Below, piece after piece: positions 16,011 through 25,406 of a stretch of DNA of 36,072 nt. The notes under the pieces were generated by a model that was given only the letters and a program-made list of their open reading frames with translations, searched no databases and was not told the origin of the DNA. The stretch spans positions 1 through 36,072 of the forward strand of contig JAACDB010000008.1 of assembly GCA_009937095.1 (NCBI GenBank), in the 5' to 3' direction. The translations under genes and the position numbers were made by a program. The stretch comes from Verrucomicrobiota bacterium (GTDB lineage Bacteria > Verrucomicrobiota > Verrucomicrobiia > Opitutales > Coraliomargaritaceae). How positions within the stretch are numbered: position 1 is the first letter of the stretch; each line of letters starts with the position of its first letter.

Positions 16011-16208
16011 ATGACTACCCTCTACGTCACCAGTGCCCATTATCGAACCCCAACCGGTTGCCCGGGTATCGAACCTGATTCAGCCGCTCTCCAGAGTGCC
16101 CGTCGTTTGCGAGAACATGCCCCCGCCCCAAATCTCAAAGTGCCGCCCCTCCAACCTTCCGATTCAACCCTTCAAAAAATGATCCGGCGATTCAAGCCGC
16201 GTGGTTAA
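16011..16208 (+). CDS. Small hypothetical protein between ftsL and ftsI
   Basis: A 65-residue frame that begins 12 bases after ftsL and ends 6 bases before ftsI, filling the gap. It is proline-rich (10 Pro) with a basic end (KMIRRFKPRG), one cysteine, and no signal peptide or membrane segment. I recognise no family. The codon pattern is C/G-rich at third positions like its neighbours, and the tight fit on both sides supports a real gene. It shares a loose layout with the small gene at 14436 (an A-x3-ARR-type helix, then a proline-rich linker, then a short basic tail). That similarity is weak and may be chance. Confidence 0.55.
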   Translation: MTTLYVTSAHYRTPTGCPGIEPDSAALQSARRLREHAPAPNLKVPPLQPSDSTLQKMIRRFKPRG

Positions 16209-16214
16209 GCGATA

Positions 16215-18023
16215 ATGAGCCAGGCTTTCGTATGCAACAAACGGGCAGGATTAATCCAATCTTTGATTGCGCTGGCATTTTGCGTCTTACTCGGGCGCCT
16301 TTTTTATCTCCATATTTGGAATCATCAGGATCTGGCCAGCCAGGCTGAAAGCAGCCGTAAAATGGTGAAGGTCGTAGAGGCCCGCCGGGGTAATATTGTC
16401 GACCAACGTGGTAACCTCCTCGCTTCGACCCAAATGACTATAGACCTCGGTTTGGATCCGCAGTCCGTCCGGCCTACCGATCGCCCGAAGCTGCCGGAAC
16501 TCGCGCGTTTGCTGAACAAACCGCTTGCAGAAATCGAGACCGCTTTTGATACCACCACTCGTCTTCGCAAGGATGGCACGCCTTATCTCGTTCGTTGGGT
16601 TTCCCTTTTCAAGGGACTCGATCAAGAACGCGCTGCGGAGGTCAAAGCACTAGGCATCAAGGGGGTTTATGGAAATCCGCGTTATGCCCGCACCTATCTC
16701 GGTGGAAAACTTGCTGCCCATGTTCTGGGGTATGTTAACAAAGCCGACCTTGCTGCTAACGGGGTAGAACAAACCTTCGACTATTATTTGCGCGGTCAGG
16801 ATGGATGGGTGGAATCCGAGCGCGATGGTCGCCGTCGAGAATTGGCGCAATACCGTGACCGTGAAGTGCTGCCGCATGATGGTCTCAATCTGCAACTTTG
16901 CCTCGACCAGATGATACAGCATATTGTCGAGCGCGAAGTCGATCGCCTCGCTGGGGAATATGACCCGGAAAGCGTCAGTATCATTGTCAGCGAGCCGACT
17001 ACCGGAGCCCTCCTCGCGCTGGCCAACTATCCGAGCTACGACCTCAACGAATATTTCAACACTTCGAAATATCCGGTCGGCAATCAACGCAACCGTGCCT
17101 TGACCGATTCGTTTGAACCGGGCTCGACCTTTAAAGTGGTGCCCATTGCCGCTGCCTTAAATGAGGGACTTGTGCGTCGCGGGCAGAACTTTGCGACCAA
17201 TTTGACGCACATGACCTACCGTGGACGCAAGGTGGGCTTGCCGCGCGATGATCATATTAAGACCGACAGTCTGCCGCTGGGCGAAGTGCTGGTTAAATCC
17301 AGCAACCGCGCCTCAGCGCAAGTGGGTATGCTGCTCGGTGAGCAACGTTTATATGATTATGCCGCTGCTTTTGGTTATGGCGAACGTACCGGTTGTGACC
17401 TCGTGGGAGAGGGGAGCGGAGTTTTGCATCCCGTTCGCAACTGGGATGGTCTCACTATTACACGCATGCCGATGGGGCACGCAGTGAGCGCGACTCCCAT
17501 GCAGGTACATTCCGCGATGTCGGTTATGGCAAACCGTGGGATCTTAATGGAACCAATGGTTGCCCGACAAATTTATGACGCTGCCGGTGCGACGGTGGTG
17601 CAATTCCGCCCTAAGGCGAAGCGACGGGTTGTTTCCACCGAGACAGCCGAACTGGTAGCGGAAATGCTGGCGGATGTGGTCGAGGTTGGTACCGCCCGCC
17701 GCACCGCGCGACTCGACGCCCATACCGCTGCGGGTAAAACGGGAACCACTCAAAAGATTGAAAATGGCACTTACTCACGGACTAAGCAGGTGACTTCCTT
17801 CAGCGGTTTCCTTCCTGCCAAGAATCCCCAACTCGTCATTACCGTGGTGGTCGATCATCCCAAGGTTTACAAGGCTTCAGGTGGAAAGATTTGCGGCCCC
17901 GCTTTCAAAAATATCGCTCAGGCTTGTATTGCCTATTTGGGAATCCGTCCCGATCGCCAAGCCTCTGCCCCCCTCGCACTCAAGCCTTTTACATTGGATG
18001 GACCTCGCCGAATCTCAAATTAG
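16215..18023 (+). CDS. ftsI: Septal peptidoglycan transpeptidase (PBP3/FtsI)
   Basis: This class B penicillin-binding protein cross-links septal peptidoglycan with FtsW. The 602 residues comprise a membrane anchor (about 13-31), the PBP dimerisation domain beginning with ARRGNIVDQRGNLLA, and the transpeptidase domain. That domain carries STFK (active Ser304, Lys307), SSN (362-364) and KTGT (508-511). It lies 6 bases after a small ORF and overlaps murE by 26 bases. The cluster position and anchor favour FtsI rather than an elongation PBP2. The C-terminus ends soon after the transpeptidase domain, with no PASTA repeats. Confidence 0.94.
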   Translation: MSQAFVCNKRAGLIQSLIALAFCVLLGRLFYLHIWNHQDLASQAESSRKMVKVVEARRGNIVDQRGNLLASTQMTIDLGLDPQSVRPTDRPKLPELARLLNKPLAEIETAFDTTTRLRKDGTPYLVRWVSLFKGLDQERAAEVKALGIKGVYGNPRYARTYLGGKLAAHVLGYVNKADLAANGVEQTFDYYLRGQDGWVESERDGRRRELAQYRDREVLPHDGLNLQLCLDQMIQHIVEREVDRLAGEYDPESVSIIVSEPTTGALLALANYPSYDLNEYFNTSKYPVGNQRNRALTDSFEPGSTFKVVPIAAALNEGLVRRGQNFATNLTHMTYRGRKVGLPRDDHIKTDSLPLGEVLVKSSNRASAQVGMLLGEQRLYDYAAAFGYGERTGCDLVGEGSGVLHPVRNWDGLTITRMPMGHAVSATPMQVHSAMSVMANRGILMEPMVARQIYDAAGATVVQFRPKAKRRVVSTETAELVAEMLADVVEVGTARRTARLDAHTAAGKTGTTQKIENGTYSRTKQVTSFSGFLPAKNPQLVITVVVDHPKVYKASGGKICGPAFKNIAQACIAYLGIRPDRQASAPLALKPFTLDGPRRISN

Positions 18024-19599
18024 TCTTTTATTGAGCAAGCCTTTTGCCAGGGCGCACTTGCTGCGGCAAGCGTGCTCGCTTAGCAAAGCGCAACATACTT
18101 CAATTACGGGTAGCCGTCTAAAAGAACTCGCGGAAGCGATGGAGGCCAAGCGTCCATCTGGCAAAGATAACCCCGCAGTTACCTGTTTGATCACCGACAG
18201 CCGGCGGGTGGTTCCCGGAGCGCTCTTTTTCGCGATAGGCGGCTTGCGAACCGATGGCAATTTCTACATCGAAGAGGCCGTTGATCGTGGCGCGGTTGCA
18301 ATTGTTTCGGAACAAGACCTCGGCGGGCATCTTCCGATTCCCTGTATCCGGGTTGCTGATACACGCAAGGCGCTTGCATTGACGGCGCGTCATTTTTACG
18401 ACGTACCGGATGACGACCTCAAGATTGCGGGGATCACCGGGACGAATGGCAAGACTACCGTTGCGATGCTGGCACAGCATTTGATGGGTGGCAGCAAGCA
18501 GGTCGGTATGCTGGGTACGGTACGTTACGACCTTGGGGGTCGTACCTTGCCTTCTTTTAAGACAACGCCTGAATCGGTCGATACCTTTGCACTTTTGGAT
18601 CAGATTCGCAGTGCCGGATGTTCGGAAGTAGCAATGGAAATAAGTTCGCACGGACTCGAACAGAAACGGGTTTATGGCATGTCGGTTGAAGTGGCGGTTT
18701 TCCTCAATCTAACACGTGACCATATTGACTACCATCAAAGTATGGAAGCTTACTTTGCCTCAAAGGAGGGGCTTTTTAATGGACGCAATGGGGGACTGCC
18801 AAAAGCGGCAGTCATCAACATTGATTGTCCCTATGGCGGGCGTTTATTGAAATCGTTGGACTCCGGTATTCGTGTGACAACCTTCGCTCTCAACACGGAG
18901 GCAGATATCAGCGCACGGAAATTACACTTTTATCCAGACCGTACTGAATTTGAACTGCTTTGGTCTGAGGGGCAGGCGAAAGTAATATCTCCGCTCATGG
19001 GTCGCTACAATGTGAGCAACCTGCTTGCCGCTTTGGCAATTGGTCATGCGCGCGGTTTTTCGATGGAGGCGATGCTGGCGCGGGTTGCTGCTTTTCCGGT
19101 CGTGCCGGGCAGAATGGAACGAGTGGACCTCCAGCAGGATTTCAACGTTTTAGTGGACTACGCTCACACCGATGATGCCCTTAATCATGCCTGCGAAATG
19201 TTGCGCGAATTGACCCCCGGTCGTTGTATTTTGGTCTTTGGATGTGGCGGCGACCGCGACCGCACCAAGCGTGCGCCCATGTTGGAGGCTGCCCTTAAGG
19301 GTGCCGACATGATTTTCGTGACTTCGGACAATCCCCGCTCGGAATCTCAGGATCAAATCTTTGATGACATGCAGGTGGCTTTAGCCGGATCCGAAGGCGA
19401 AAAAGTAAAATTTATTTCCGACCGAAAACGCGCCATTTCAACGGCACTCGATTTTGCCGAGTCAGGTGATTGTGTTTTAGTGGCGGGTAAAGGCCATGAA
19501 ACCTATCAGGAGTTTAATGGCTCTGTTATTCCCTTTGATGACCGTCAGGTAATACGTGAACTATGGGCCCTCAAAGAAAAGGGTACCTCCAGCGAGTGA
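17998..19599 (+). CDS. murE: UDP-MurNAc-L-Ala-D-Glu:meso-DAP ligase
   Basis: MurE adds the third stem-peptide residue. Features are SRRVVPGALFFAIGG for the N-terminal domain, ATP loop GITGTNGKTTVA (about 145-156), TTPESVDT, EISSHGLEQKRV, NLTRDHIDYH and the C-terminal GCGGDRDRTKRAPM. The DNPR motif (444-447) is the hallmark of enzymes specific for meso-diaminopimelate, so the peptidoglycan is DAP-type. The ATG at 17998 gives 533 residues, about 35-40 more than usual. Conserved family sequence begins near LKELAEAMEAK (residue about 41), so a later start (for example TTG 18058 or ATG 18139) is possible. murF begins on the stop codon (TGATG overlap at 19597-19601). Confidence 0.93.
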   Translation: MDLAESQISLLLSKPFARAHLLRQACSLSKAQHTSITGSRLKELAEAMEAKRPSGKDNPAVTCLITDSRRVVPGALFFAIGGLRTDGNFYIEEAVDRGAVAIVSEQDLGGHLPIPCIRVADTRKALALTARHFYDVPDDDLKIAGITGTNGKTTVAMLAQHLMGGSKQVGMLGTVRYDLGGRTLPSFKTTPESVDTFALLDQIRSAGCSEVAMEISSHGLEQKRVYGMSVEVAVFLNLTRDHIDYHQSMEAYFASKEGLFNGRNGGLPKAAVINIDCPYGGRLLKSLDSGIRVTTFALNTEADISARKLHFYPDRTEFELLWSEGQAKVISPLMGRYNVSNLLAALAIGHARGFSMEAMLARVAAFPVVPGRMERVDLQQDFNVLVDYAHTDDALNHACEMLRELTPGRCILVFGCGGDRDRTKRAPMLEAALKGADMIFVTSDNPRSESQDQIFDDMQVALAGSEGEKVKFISDRKRAISTALDFAESGDCVLVAGKGHETYQEFNGSVIPFDDRQVIRELWALKEKGTSSE

Positions 19600-20969
19600 T
19601 GCATTTTGACCCCGCAGAATTAGCCTGCTGGACGGGTGGGCAATGGAGCGCGTCGCCGCCCGCGTCAATCGATGGCTTACATTTTGATACCCGGCATTTG
19701 CAGCCGGGTGCTGGATTCATCGCGCTCAGTCACGGCATGCGTGATGGACATGACTTTCTTGAAGCGGCATTGGAATCCGGTGCCTCCTGCGCAATTGTGG
19801 AGAAAAAATGCGGGGGATCTTTGCCGCAACTGGTGGTTACGAATGCCATGAAAGCCCTTGCCGATATCGGGCAGGCGCAACGTGAACGCTACCGCAAACC
19901 TGTCATTGGAATCACTGGAAGTTGTGGCAAAACTTCAACCAAAGCGATGCTCCAGGCCTGCCTTGGAGCGTCCCGATGTCACGCCACCCCTGGGAATTGG
20001 AATAATACTATCGGGGTTCCTTTGACGCTCTTTGGTTTGGATTCTGAAAATCAGGACTACGGCGTGATTGAAGCGGGAATCAGCGAACCGGGTGAGATGC
20101 GGGCCCTTTCAGCGATGATCCAGCCCGACCTCGTTATAGTAACCCAAATAGGGTCAGCGCATTTGGAGGGCTTGGGCAGTATCGAGGGTGTCGCCTGTGA
20201 AAAGTCTCAGCTTTTGGCCCACGCGCGAAGTGATGCGCGTTTGCTCGTGCCGGAATCGGTCTATGCTTTTCCTGAATTCAAGGCTCATGCCGATCGTACT
20301 TGTCTCGTGCTCGAAGGGGAGGTTCCCATTCCTGAACCCGTGCCGGCTCAGGTGGTGCGTTATGAACGGACGGAAACAGGAATCAAACTACTGGAAGTGG
20401 AGTATCCCTTTGCCTCTGCCAGTCCCGGTATGTGTTCCAATGCGGCGCTTGCAATAGTGGCGACCCAACTCCTAGGGGCAGATCTCGCGCTGGGTAAATC
20501 CGCGCTTGCAGCTTGGGAACCGGATGAACAACGCGGCCAATGCCTCGAGCATGGAAACCAGATTTTCTACGTGGATTGCTACAATGCCAACCCTGACTCC
20601 ATGCGCGATGCCATGACCGCTTTTGAGGCAACGGTGCCCACTGAGGCTGGACGTGCCTATGTACTCGGAGCCATGAATGAACTTGGACAGGCGTCGGTAG
20701 CATTGCACGAGGCATTGGGACGCTCGCTGCGTTTGCGTCCCAAAGATCGGCTTTGGTTGGTGGGTCCCGACGAATTGACTGCCGCTTACGTGGTGGGTGC
20801 AGAAGCTGCCGGAGTCCTTCCCGAACAGATGGTGACCGCTCGTTCAGCCGATGAAATAAAATCCGGGATTGCCGCTTTCGAGGGAGCAGTCTTTTTAAAA
20901 GGGAGTCGTTGCTTTACCTTGGAAGCATTATTGCCTGAAACCCTAAAATTGAAACTCACACGCACGTAA
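19599..20969 (+). CDS. murF: UDP-MurNAc-tripeptide:D-Ala-D-Ala ligase
   Basis: MurF attaches the D-Ala-D-Ala dipeptide to complete the pentapeptide. It has 456 residues from the ATG that overlaps the murE stop. A further in-frame ATG at 19563 lies inside murE and is unlikely. Motifs are ATP loop GITGSCGKTSTK (about 105-115), TPGNWNNTIGVPLTL, EAGISEPGEM, the NAALAIVATQLLG helix and YNANPDSMRDA in the C-terminal domain, followed by VLGAMNELG. mraY follows after one base. The family is certain and the length typical. Confidence 0.94.
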   Translation: MHFDPAELACWTGGQWSASPPASIDGLHFDTRHLQPGAGFIALSHGMRDGHDFLEAALESGASCAIVEKKCGGSLPQLVVTNAMKALADIGQAQRERYRKPVIGITGSCGKTSTKAMLQACLGASRCHATPGNWNNTIGVPLTLFGLDSENQDYGVIEAGISEPGEMRALSAMIQPDLVIVTQIGSAHLEGLGSIEGVACEKSQLLAHARSDARLLVPESVYAFPEFKAHADRTCLVLEGEVPIPEPVPAQVVRYERTETGIKLLEVEYPFASASPGMCSNAALAIVATQLLGADLALGKSALAAWEPDEQRGQCLEHGNQIFYVDCYNANPDSMRDAMTAFEATVPTEAGRAYVLGAMNELGQASVALHEALGRSLRLRPKDRLWLVGPDELTAAYVVGAEAAGVLPEQMVTARSADEIKSGIAAFEGAVFLKGSRCFTLEALLPETLKLKLTRT

Positions 20970-20970
20970 T

Positions 20971-22071
20971 ATGCTAAGTTATCTCGCCGATCTTGAAGGA
21001 TTTTTCGGGCCTTTGCGCCTTTTCCGTTACCTTACCCTTCGTTCTGCGATGGCGGGGATGACCGCTATGGGGATCGGGTTTATTTTAGGGCCTTGGCTGA
21101 TCGCACATTTACGCCTCCTGCGGGCGCGACAATCCTTGCGCACCGAGAGTGAAGTGGGGAATCTTGCGGAGTTGCACGCTGAAAAAGCGGAAACCCCTAC
21201 CATGGGCGGCCTCATGATTGCGGCTTCTATTATTGTGAGCACCTTGCTTTGGGCGCGTCCCAATGTGTACGTTTTAACGGCGCTCCTCGATTATGGCGGC
21301 CTCACGGTTTTGGGCTTTGTGGATGATTACCTAAAGGTTTCGAAACGTAACAGCCGAGGTTTGCCCGGGCGATGGAAACTTGCTGGACAAGCGCTCCTTA
21401 CGGGCCTGGCGTTGTTGATTTTGTTGAGCGTTCCCGAGTCAGCCGGCAAAATGCGCGAGCTTTGGATGCCTTTTCACAAAGAGGTTGTCATGGAACAGAT
21501 GCCGCTCCTTTTGCTCCTGCCCTTCCTCTTTCTTGTTTTGGCGGGTTCCAGTAATGCCATCAATCTTACCGATGGAGTGGACGGCCTTGCGATCGGTTGT
21601 ACTGTTACTGCTGCCTTGGCCTACGCCATCATGGCCTACGTTGCAGGTAATGCCATTATGGCAGATTATCTCTTTATTAGTTTTGTGCCGGGAGTAGGGG
21701 AACTCACCGTGCTCTGTGCCGCACTACTGGGGGCGAGTCTTACCTTCCTTTGGTACAATGCCCATCCTGCGGAAGTATTCATGGGCGATACCGGTTCACT
21801 GGCGCTGGGGGGTCTCATCGGAATGGTTGCCTTTATGGTGCACCAACCCTTCGCTCTGGTCATCGTAGGCGGAATCTTCGTCTGCGAAGCCTTGTCGGTT
21901 ATCCTTCAGGTTGGCTCCTTTAAATTGCGCGGGAAACGTATCTTTAAAATGTCCCCGATCCATCATCATTTTGAACTCTCGGGCTTGCACGAGAACAAGA
22001 TCGTCATTCGATTTTGGATCATTTCATTGATTTTTGCGATGGTCGGTTTGGCGACTTTAAAATTGCGCTAG
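20971..22071 (+). CDS. mraY: Phospho-MurNAc-pentapeptide transferase (MraY)
   Basis: MraY transfers phospho-MurNAc-pentapeptide to undecaprenyl phosphate, forming lipid I at the inner membrane. The 366-residue protein is polytopic, with about ten predicted helices. Signature residues are TPTMGG (76-80), FVDDYLK (DD at 118-119), NLTDGVDGLAIG (D201), the GDTGSLALGG catalytic loop (272-281) and SPIHHHFE (HHH 331-333), which distinguishes MraY from WecA. murD follows with one spare base between stop and start. Confidence 0.95.
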   Translation: MLSYLADLEGFFGPLRLFRYLTLRSAMAGMTAMGIGFILGPWLIAHLRLLRARQSLRTESEVGNLAELHAEKAETPTMGGLMIAASIIVSTLLWARPNVYVLTALLDYGGLTVLGFVDDYLKVSKRNSRGLPGRWKLAGQALLTGLALLILLSVPESAGKMRELWMPFHKEVVMEQMPLLLLLPFLFLVLAGSSNAINLTDGVDGLAIGCTVTAALAYAIMAYVAGNAIMADYLFISFVPGVGELTVLCAALLGASLTFLWYNAHPAEVFMGDTGSLALGGLIGMVAFMVHQPFALVIVGGIFVCEALSVILQVGSFKLRGKRIFKMSPIHHHFELSGLHENKIVIRFWIISLIFAMVGLATLKLR

Positions 22072-22072
22072 C

Positions 22073-23317
22073 ATGGGCGAGCGGGTTGCAATCCTCGGAA
22101 TGGGCGTCAGCGGGCAAGCCGCCGCTGCTTTAGCGCATGCCAAGGGTGACACGCCAGTGATTTTTGATGAAAACGCGGAGACGGGCGGGACGGTTTTGAG
22201 GGCAGAAGCTCTTGCGGAAGTGGATCGAATCGTGATCAGCCCCGGATTTGCAAGGGAGCACCCCTGGCGCCAGTTGGCGAACTTCAGTGCCAAGCCCTGC
22301 CTGGGAGAAACGGCGTATGCAGCTGAATCCTGGCGCGGGAGAATCTATGGCGTGACCGGAACCAATGGCAAAACTTCGCTCACGCAATTACTGACAGCAG
22401 CTTTGAACGCCGCAGGCGTGGATGCGGTGGCATGTGGAAATATTGGAGTGCCGCTTTCCGCGGCGGTCGCCTCCGCATCCAATCAATCCGAAGCCGTAGC
22501 GGTTTGCGAACTGAGTTCCTTTCAAGCGGAATTAACAGAAGGCCTATATTTGGACGCGCTTATCTGGACAAATTTTGCGCCGGATCATTTGGATCGTTAT
22601 GAGGATGCGGCAGAATACTTTTCTGCCAAATGGGGCTTGGTAAAATGCCTCAAGCCTGAATCGCCGTATATATACGGGCGGGAAGTCGCGCTTGCGATGC
22701 AAGCACATCAAACTCAGGCAGAGGGCACTCCGGTGACATCTAGCGACGTGGATTGTGCCGGACTCGCTCTGGATTCGCCATTTCAAAGTCCGCCGCAAAA
22801 TGAAAATCTTGCGCTGGTTCAAGCCTTGTGGGGATCATTGGGTCTGAACCCACAGGCCTTACTTCATGCGGCGCAAAAATTTGCTTTGCCCGAATTCCGT
22901 TTGCAGGTGGTTGCCGAAATTGACGGGGTTAGGTATTGGAATGATTCAAAAGCGACTAACTTTCACGCGGTACGTGCTGCGCTTTCGGCAATGCCCCGAG
23001 AGCCTGTCTTTTGGATCGGGGGCGGGCGCAGCAAGGGGGAGGATCCTGCAAAACTCGCGGCGTCTTTAAAGGGGCGTATCTCCCGGGCCTGTGTCTATGG
23101 CGAAAACGCCCTGGAATTAGTGACGGCGCTCACTGCGGTAGGCGTCCCCGTTGAACACGCGGCTGATTGTGGTGCGGCTATTGAAGCGGCTTCACGCCGT
23201 GCGCGAAAGGAGGCACCCGCTCAAGTTCTCTTTAGCCCCGGCTTTGCCAGCTTCGACTTTTTTGAATCTTACAAAACACGCGGAAAATACTTCAATTCGG
23301 TTGTTTTAAGTTTGTAG
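22073..23317 (+). CDS. murD: UDP-MurNAc-L-alanine:D-glutamate ligase
   Basis: MurD adds D-glutamate to UDP-MurNAc-L-Ala. The 414 residues are slightly shorter than the usual 430-450. Features are a Rossmann start VAILGMGVSGQAAA, ATP loop GVTGTNGKTSLTQ (93-105), the NFAPDHLDRY motif, WNDSKATNFHAVRAAL and WIGGGRSKGED of the C-terminal domain, and FSPGFASFDFFESYKTRGKYF at the end. It follows mraY directly. After it a 55-base gap and the LysM gene interrupt the run of mur/fts genes. Confidence 0.95.
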   Translation: MGERVAILGMGVSGQAAAALAHAKGDTPVIFDENAETGGTVLRAEALAEVDRIVISPGFAREHPWRQLANFSAKPCLGETAYAAESWRGRIYGVTGTNGKTSLTQLLTAALNAAGVDAVACGNIGVPLSAAVASASNQSEAVAVCELSSFQAELTEGLYLDALIWTNFAPDHLDRYEDAAEYFSAKWGLVKCLKPESPYIYGREVALAMQAHQTQAEGTPVTSSDVDCAGLALDSPFQSPPQNENLALVQALWGSLGLNPQALLHAAQKFALPEFRLQVVAEIDGVRYWNDSKATNFHAVRAALSAMPREPVFWIGGGRSKGEDPAKLAASLKGRISRACVYGENALELVTALTAVGVPVEHAADCGAAIEAASRRARKEAPAQVLFSPGFASFDFFESYKTRGKYFNSVVLSL

Positions 23318-23372
23318 GCACGCAAGCCTGTGGAATAATCGAATTATTAACGCATTTGTTACTCTAATAATT

Positions 23373-24227
23373 ATGAAACTAACTAAACTATTCGGAGTCG
23401 TTCTCGGTCTTCACGTCAGCCTCATTGCCATCCTCATTGTACAGCCGGGCTGTAGTTCAACCCAGCCACCAACGCGCTATGATCAAGCGGGGGTAACTGG
23501 ATGGAATAAGGCTAACAGCCTGGATGAGGTCATTCCTGAAAACGGCGAAAATCGCGGCCTGGATCCCGCTTTTAATGACTTTGCTCCAGAGGGCGCCTCG
23601 CTGCGTTCCGAACCGCAGCGTCCAGTGGATTCCGCTATCGCTGAACCGCTACCCTCAATCGAGATCACCGGCGACGCCTTTGATAATTATACCGTACAAC
23701 CCGGTTACAGTATGTGGGCCATTTCCAAAAAGTTCAGCTTGAGTTTGAATGATCTGCTCTCTGCTAACGGTATGGGTGAAAATGACCTCCTTCCGGTGGG
23801 TCGGGTACTTCGCATTCCGGTGCAAAGCACGGTTGCGGAAGTCAAAACCGTGACTGCCGACGTTTACCAACCGACTGGATTCAACGCCGACACCACGAGC
23901 TACGAGGTTGTGGCGGGGGATAACCTAGGCCGAATCGCGCAGCGTTTCGACACCAGCGTGAAGGCCATTAAAGCCGCCAACAATAAAACTTCCGACATGA
24001 TTCGGGTGGGCGAAAAACTGCTCATCCCGGTAAATGAGGGTGCCGCGCCGCAAATTTCTGCGCCAGCAGTCAAGCCCATGGTGATCGCGCCAGCGGAACC
24101 GATTGTGCAAATGAAGGAAATCCCAAGCCAGCCGGTTGTTGAGCCTGCACCCGCAGTCGTGAACGATCCGAATGCCTTGTTTGAGGAATCGCCCGAGGTG
24201 CCGGTTGTGCGTACACCTAAACCTTAA
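23373..24227 (+). CDS. Lipoprotein with two LysM domains, embedded in the dcw cluster
   Basis: A 284-residue exported protein with an N-terminal hydrophobic signal and a probable lipobox ending QPGC (Cys27), although the -3/-1 residues (Q, G) are not ideal. The LysM domains bind peptidoglycan. One begins NYTVQPGYSMWAISKKF and ends VGRVLRIPV (about 104-150). The second begins SYEVVAGDNLGRIAQRF and ends VGEKLLIPV (about 175-222). A proline/alanine-rich tail of about 60 residues follows. No catalytic domain (peptidase, amidase or transglycosylase) is seen, so a structural or scaffolding role at the wall is inferred. Its place between murD and ftsW suggests co-expression with division genes. The 55- and 36-base gaps on either side contain no clear terminator. 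Confidence 0.85.
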   Translation: MKLTKLFGVVLGLHVSLIAILIVQPGCSSTQPPTRYDQAGVTGWNKANSLDEVIPENGENRGLDPAFNDFAPEGASLRSEPQRPVDSAIAEPLPSIEITGDAFDNYTVQPGYSMWAISKKFSLSLNDLLSANGMGENDLLPVGRVLRIPVQSTVAEVKTVTADVYQPTGFNADTTSYEVVAGDNLGRIAQRFDTSVKAIKAANNKTSDMIRVGEKLLIPVNEGAAPQISAPAVKPMVIAPAEPIVQMKEIPSQPVVEPAPAVVNDPNALFEESPEVPVVRTPKP

Positions 24228-24263
24228 GGCATTTATTCTATCACCCAGACGATCCAGTAGGGT

Positions 24264-25406
24264 ATGGCACAGCACACCGCCGGACGCAGCGCTTCCCTAC
24301 GTTTACCGCCTGCAGGGGTGTTTATTTGCCTTGTTGTTATTGCACTGACCTTCCTGGGCTTGGTTGCGCTCTTCAGTGCTTCTCAAGCCATGCATGACGA
24401 TCCCTCGGTTCTCCTGCGTAAACAAGTAACCTGGCTGGTGATCGCTATTGCCGCAGGTGCTTTCACGATGCAAATCAATCTGGAAGCCCTGCGCCCGCTT
24501 TCCTATGTCTTAGGCGGTGGTGCTTTACTGGCTCTGGTTGCGGTGCTTATTCCCGGAATCGGGGTCACGGTGAACGGTGCGCAACGCTGGATCGATTTCG
24601 GACCTATGCGTTTGCAGGTTTCCGAAATCGGTAAACTCGGCCTGCTCTTTGCCTTGGCGCATTACCTTTCCAACAACAAGCGTTACCTCGATCAATTTTT
24701 GCGTGGCTTTGCCATTCCATGTGGCATCCTCGGGCTTTTTTGCGGATTGATACTACTAGAGCCGGATTTTGGAACCACTTTTCTCTGCGGAGCGGTGGGC
24801 GGAGTCCTGCTTTTTTTGGCGGGTATGCGTTTGAAGTTTTTGATTCCCGCGGCAGTAGTCGCGCTGACAAGTTTTGCCATTTTAGTTTATAACGACCCGG
24901 TACGCCTTGTGCGCATCACCTCCTTCCTCGATGTCGAGGGCAACCGCAGTGACAGCGCCTATCAGTTATGGCAGGGCATCCTCGCTTTTGGGGCAGGTGG
25001 ATTGCAGGGGTCAGGACTGGGAGCGGGGCGCCAACAAATGTCTTTCCTGCCGGAAGCCCATACCGATTTTATTCTTTCAATCATCGGTGTAGAACTGGGT
25101 TTCTTTTTTACCGTTGGGGTAGTGGTGCTCTTTATGACGCTCTTTTTTGTTGGAGTGATGCAACTCAAGCGTGCCCCGGGCCTTTATCAATACCTGCTCA
25201 TGATGGGCGCTTTACTCTTCATCACCTTTCAAGCCCTTATTAATATCGGTGTGGTGACCGGTTGCTTGCCGACTAAAGGCATTTCCCTTCCCTTTATCTC
25301 GTACGGCGGCTCCAATCTGGTCTTCATGTTCGCCCTTACGGGAATCATTTTAAATGGTTTCCGGAATTGGGAATTCTCAACCCTGCAACCTAAACGCGAT
25401 TTATGA
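24264..25406 (+). CDS. ftsW: Septal peptidoglycan polymerase FtsW (SEDS family)
   Basis: FtsW is the SEDS glycosyltransferase that polymerises lipid II at the septum with FtsI. The 380-residue polytopic protein (about ten helices) carries FSASQAM in the first helix, LLLEPDFGTTFLCGAVG, GAGGLQGSGLGAGRQQMSFLPEAHTDFI (the long extracellular loop with conserved EAHTDFI), and the SEDS C-terminal signature FISYGGSNLVFMFALTGIILN. Its location before murG within the dcw cluster identifies it as FtsW rather than RodA. The stop overlaps the murG start in ATGA. Confidence 0.94.
   Translation: MAQHTAGRSASLRLPPAGVFICLVVIALTFLGLVALFSASQAMHDDPSVLLRKQVTWLVIAIAAGAFTMQINLEALRPLSYVLGGGALLALVAVLIPGIGVTVNGAQRWIDFGPMRLQVSEIGKLGLLFALAHYLSNNKRYLDQFLRGFAIPCGILGLFCGLILLEPDFGTTFLCGAVGGVLLFLAGMRLKFLIPAAVVALTSFAILVYNDPVRLVRITSFLDVEGNRSDSAYQLWQGILAFGAGGLQGSGLGAGRQQMSFLPEAHTDFILSIIGVELGFFFTVGVVVLFMTLFFVGVMQLKRAPGLYQYLLMMGALLFITFQALINIGVVTGCLPTKGISLPFISYGGSNLVFMFALTGIILNGFRNWEFSTLQPKRDL

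Noticed and set aside
23334-23348. Perfect inverted repeat AATAAT-CGA-ATTATT before the LysM gene, considered as a terminator or operator
   Set aside because: The stem is six A-T pairs only, too weak to terminate, and no second copy was seen.
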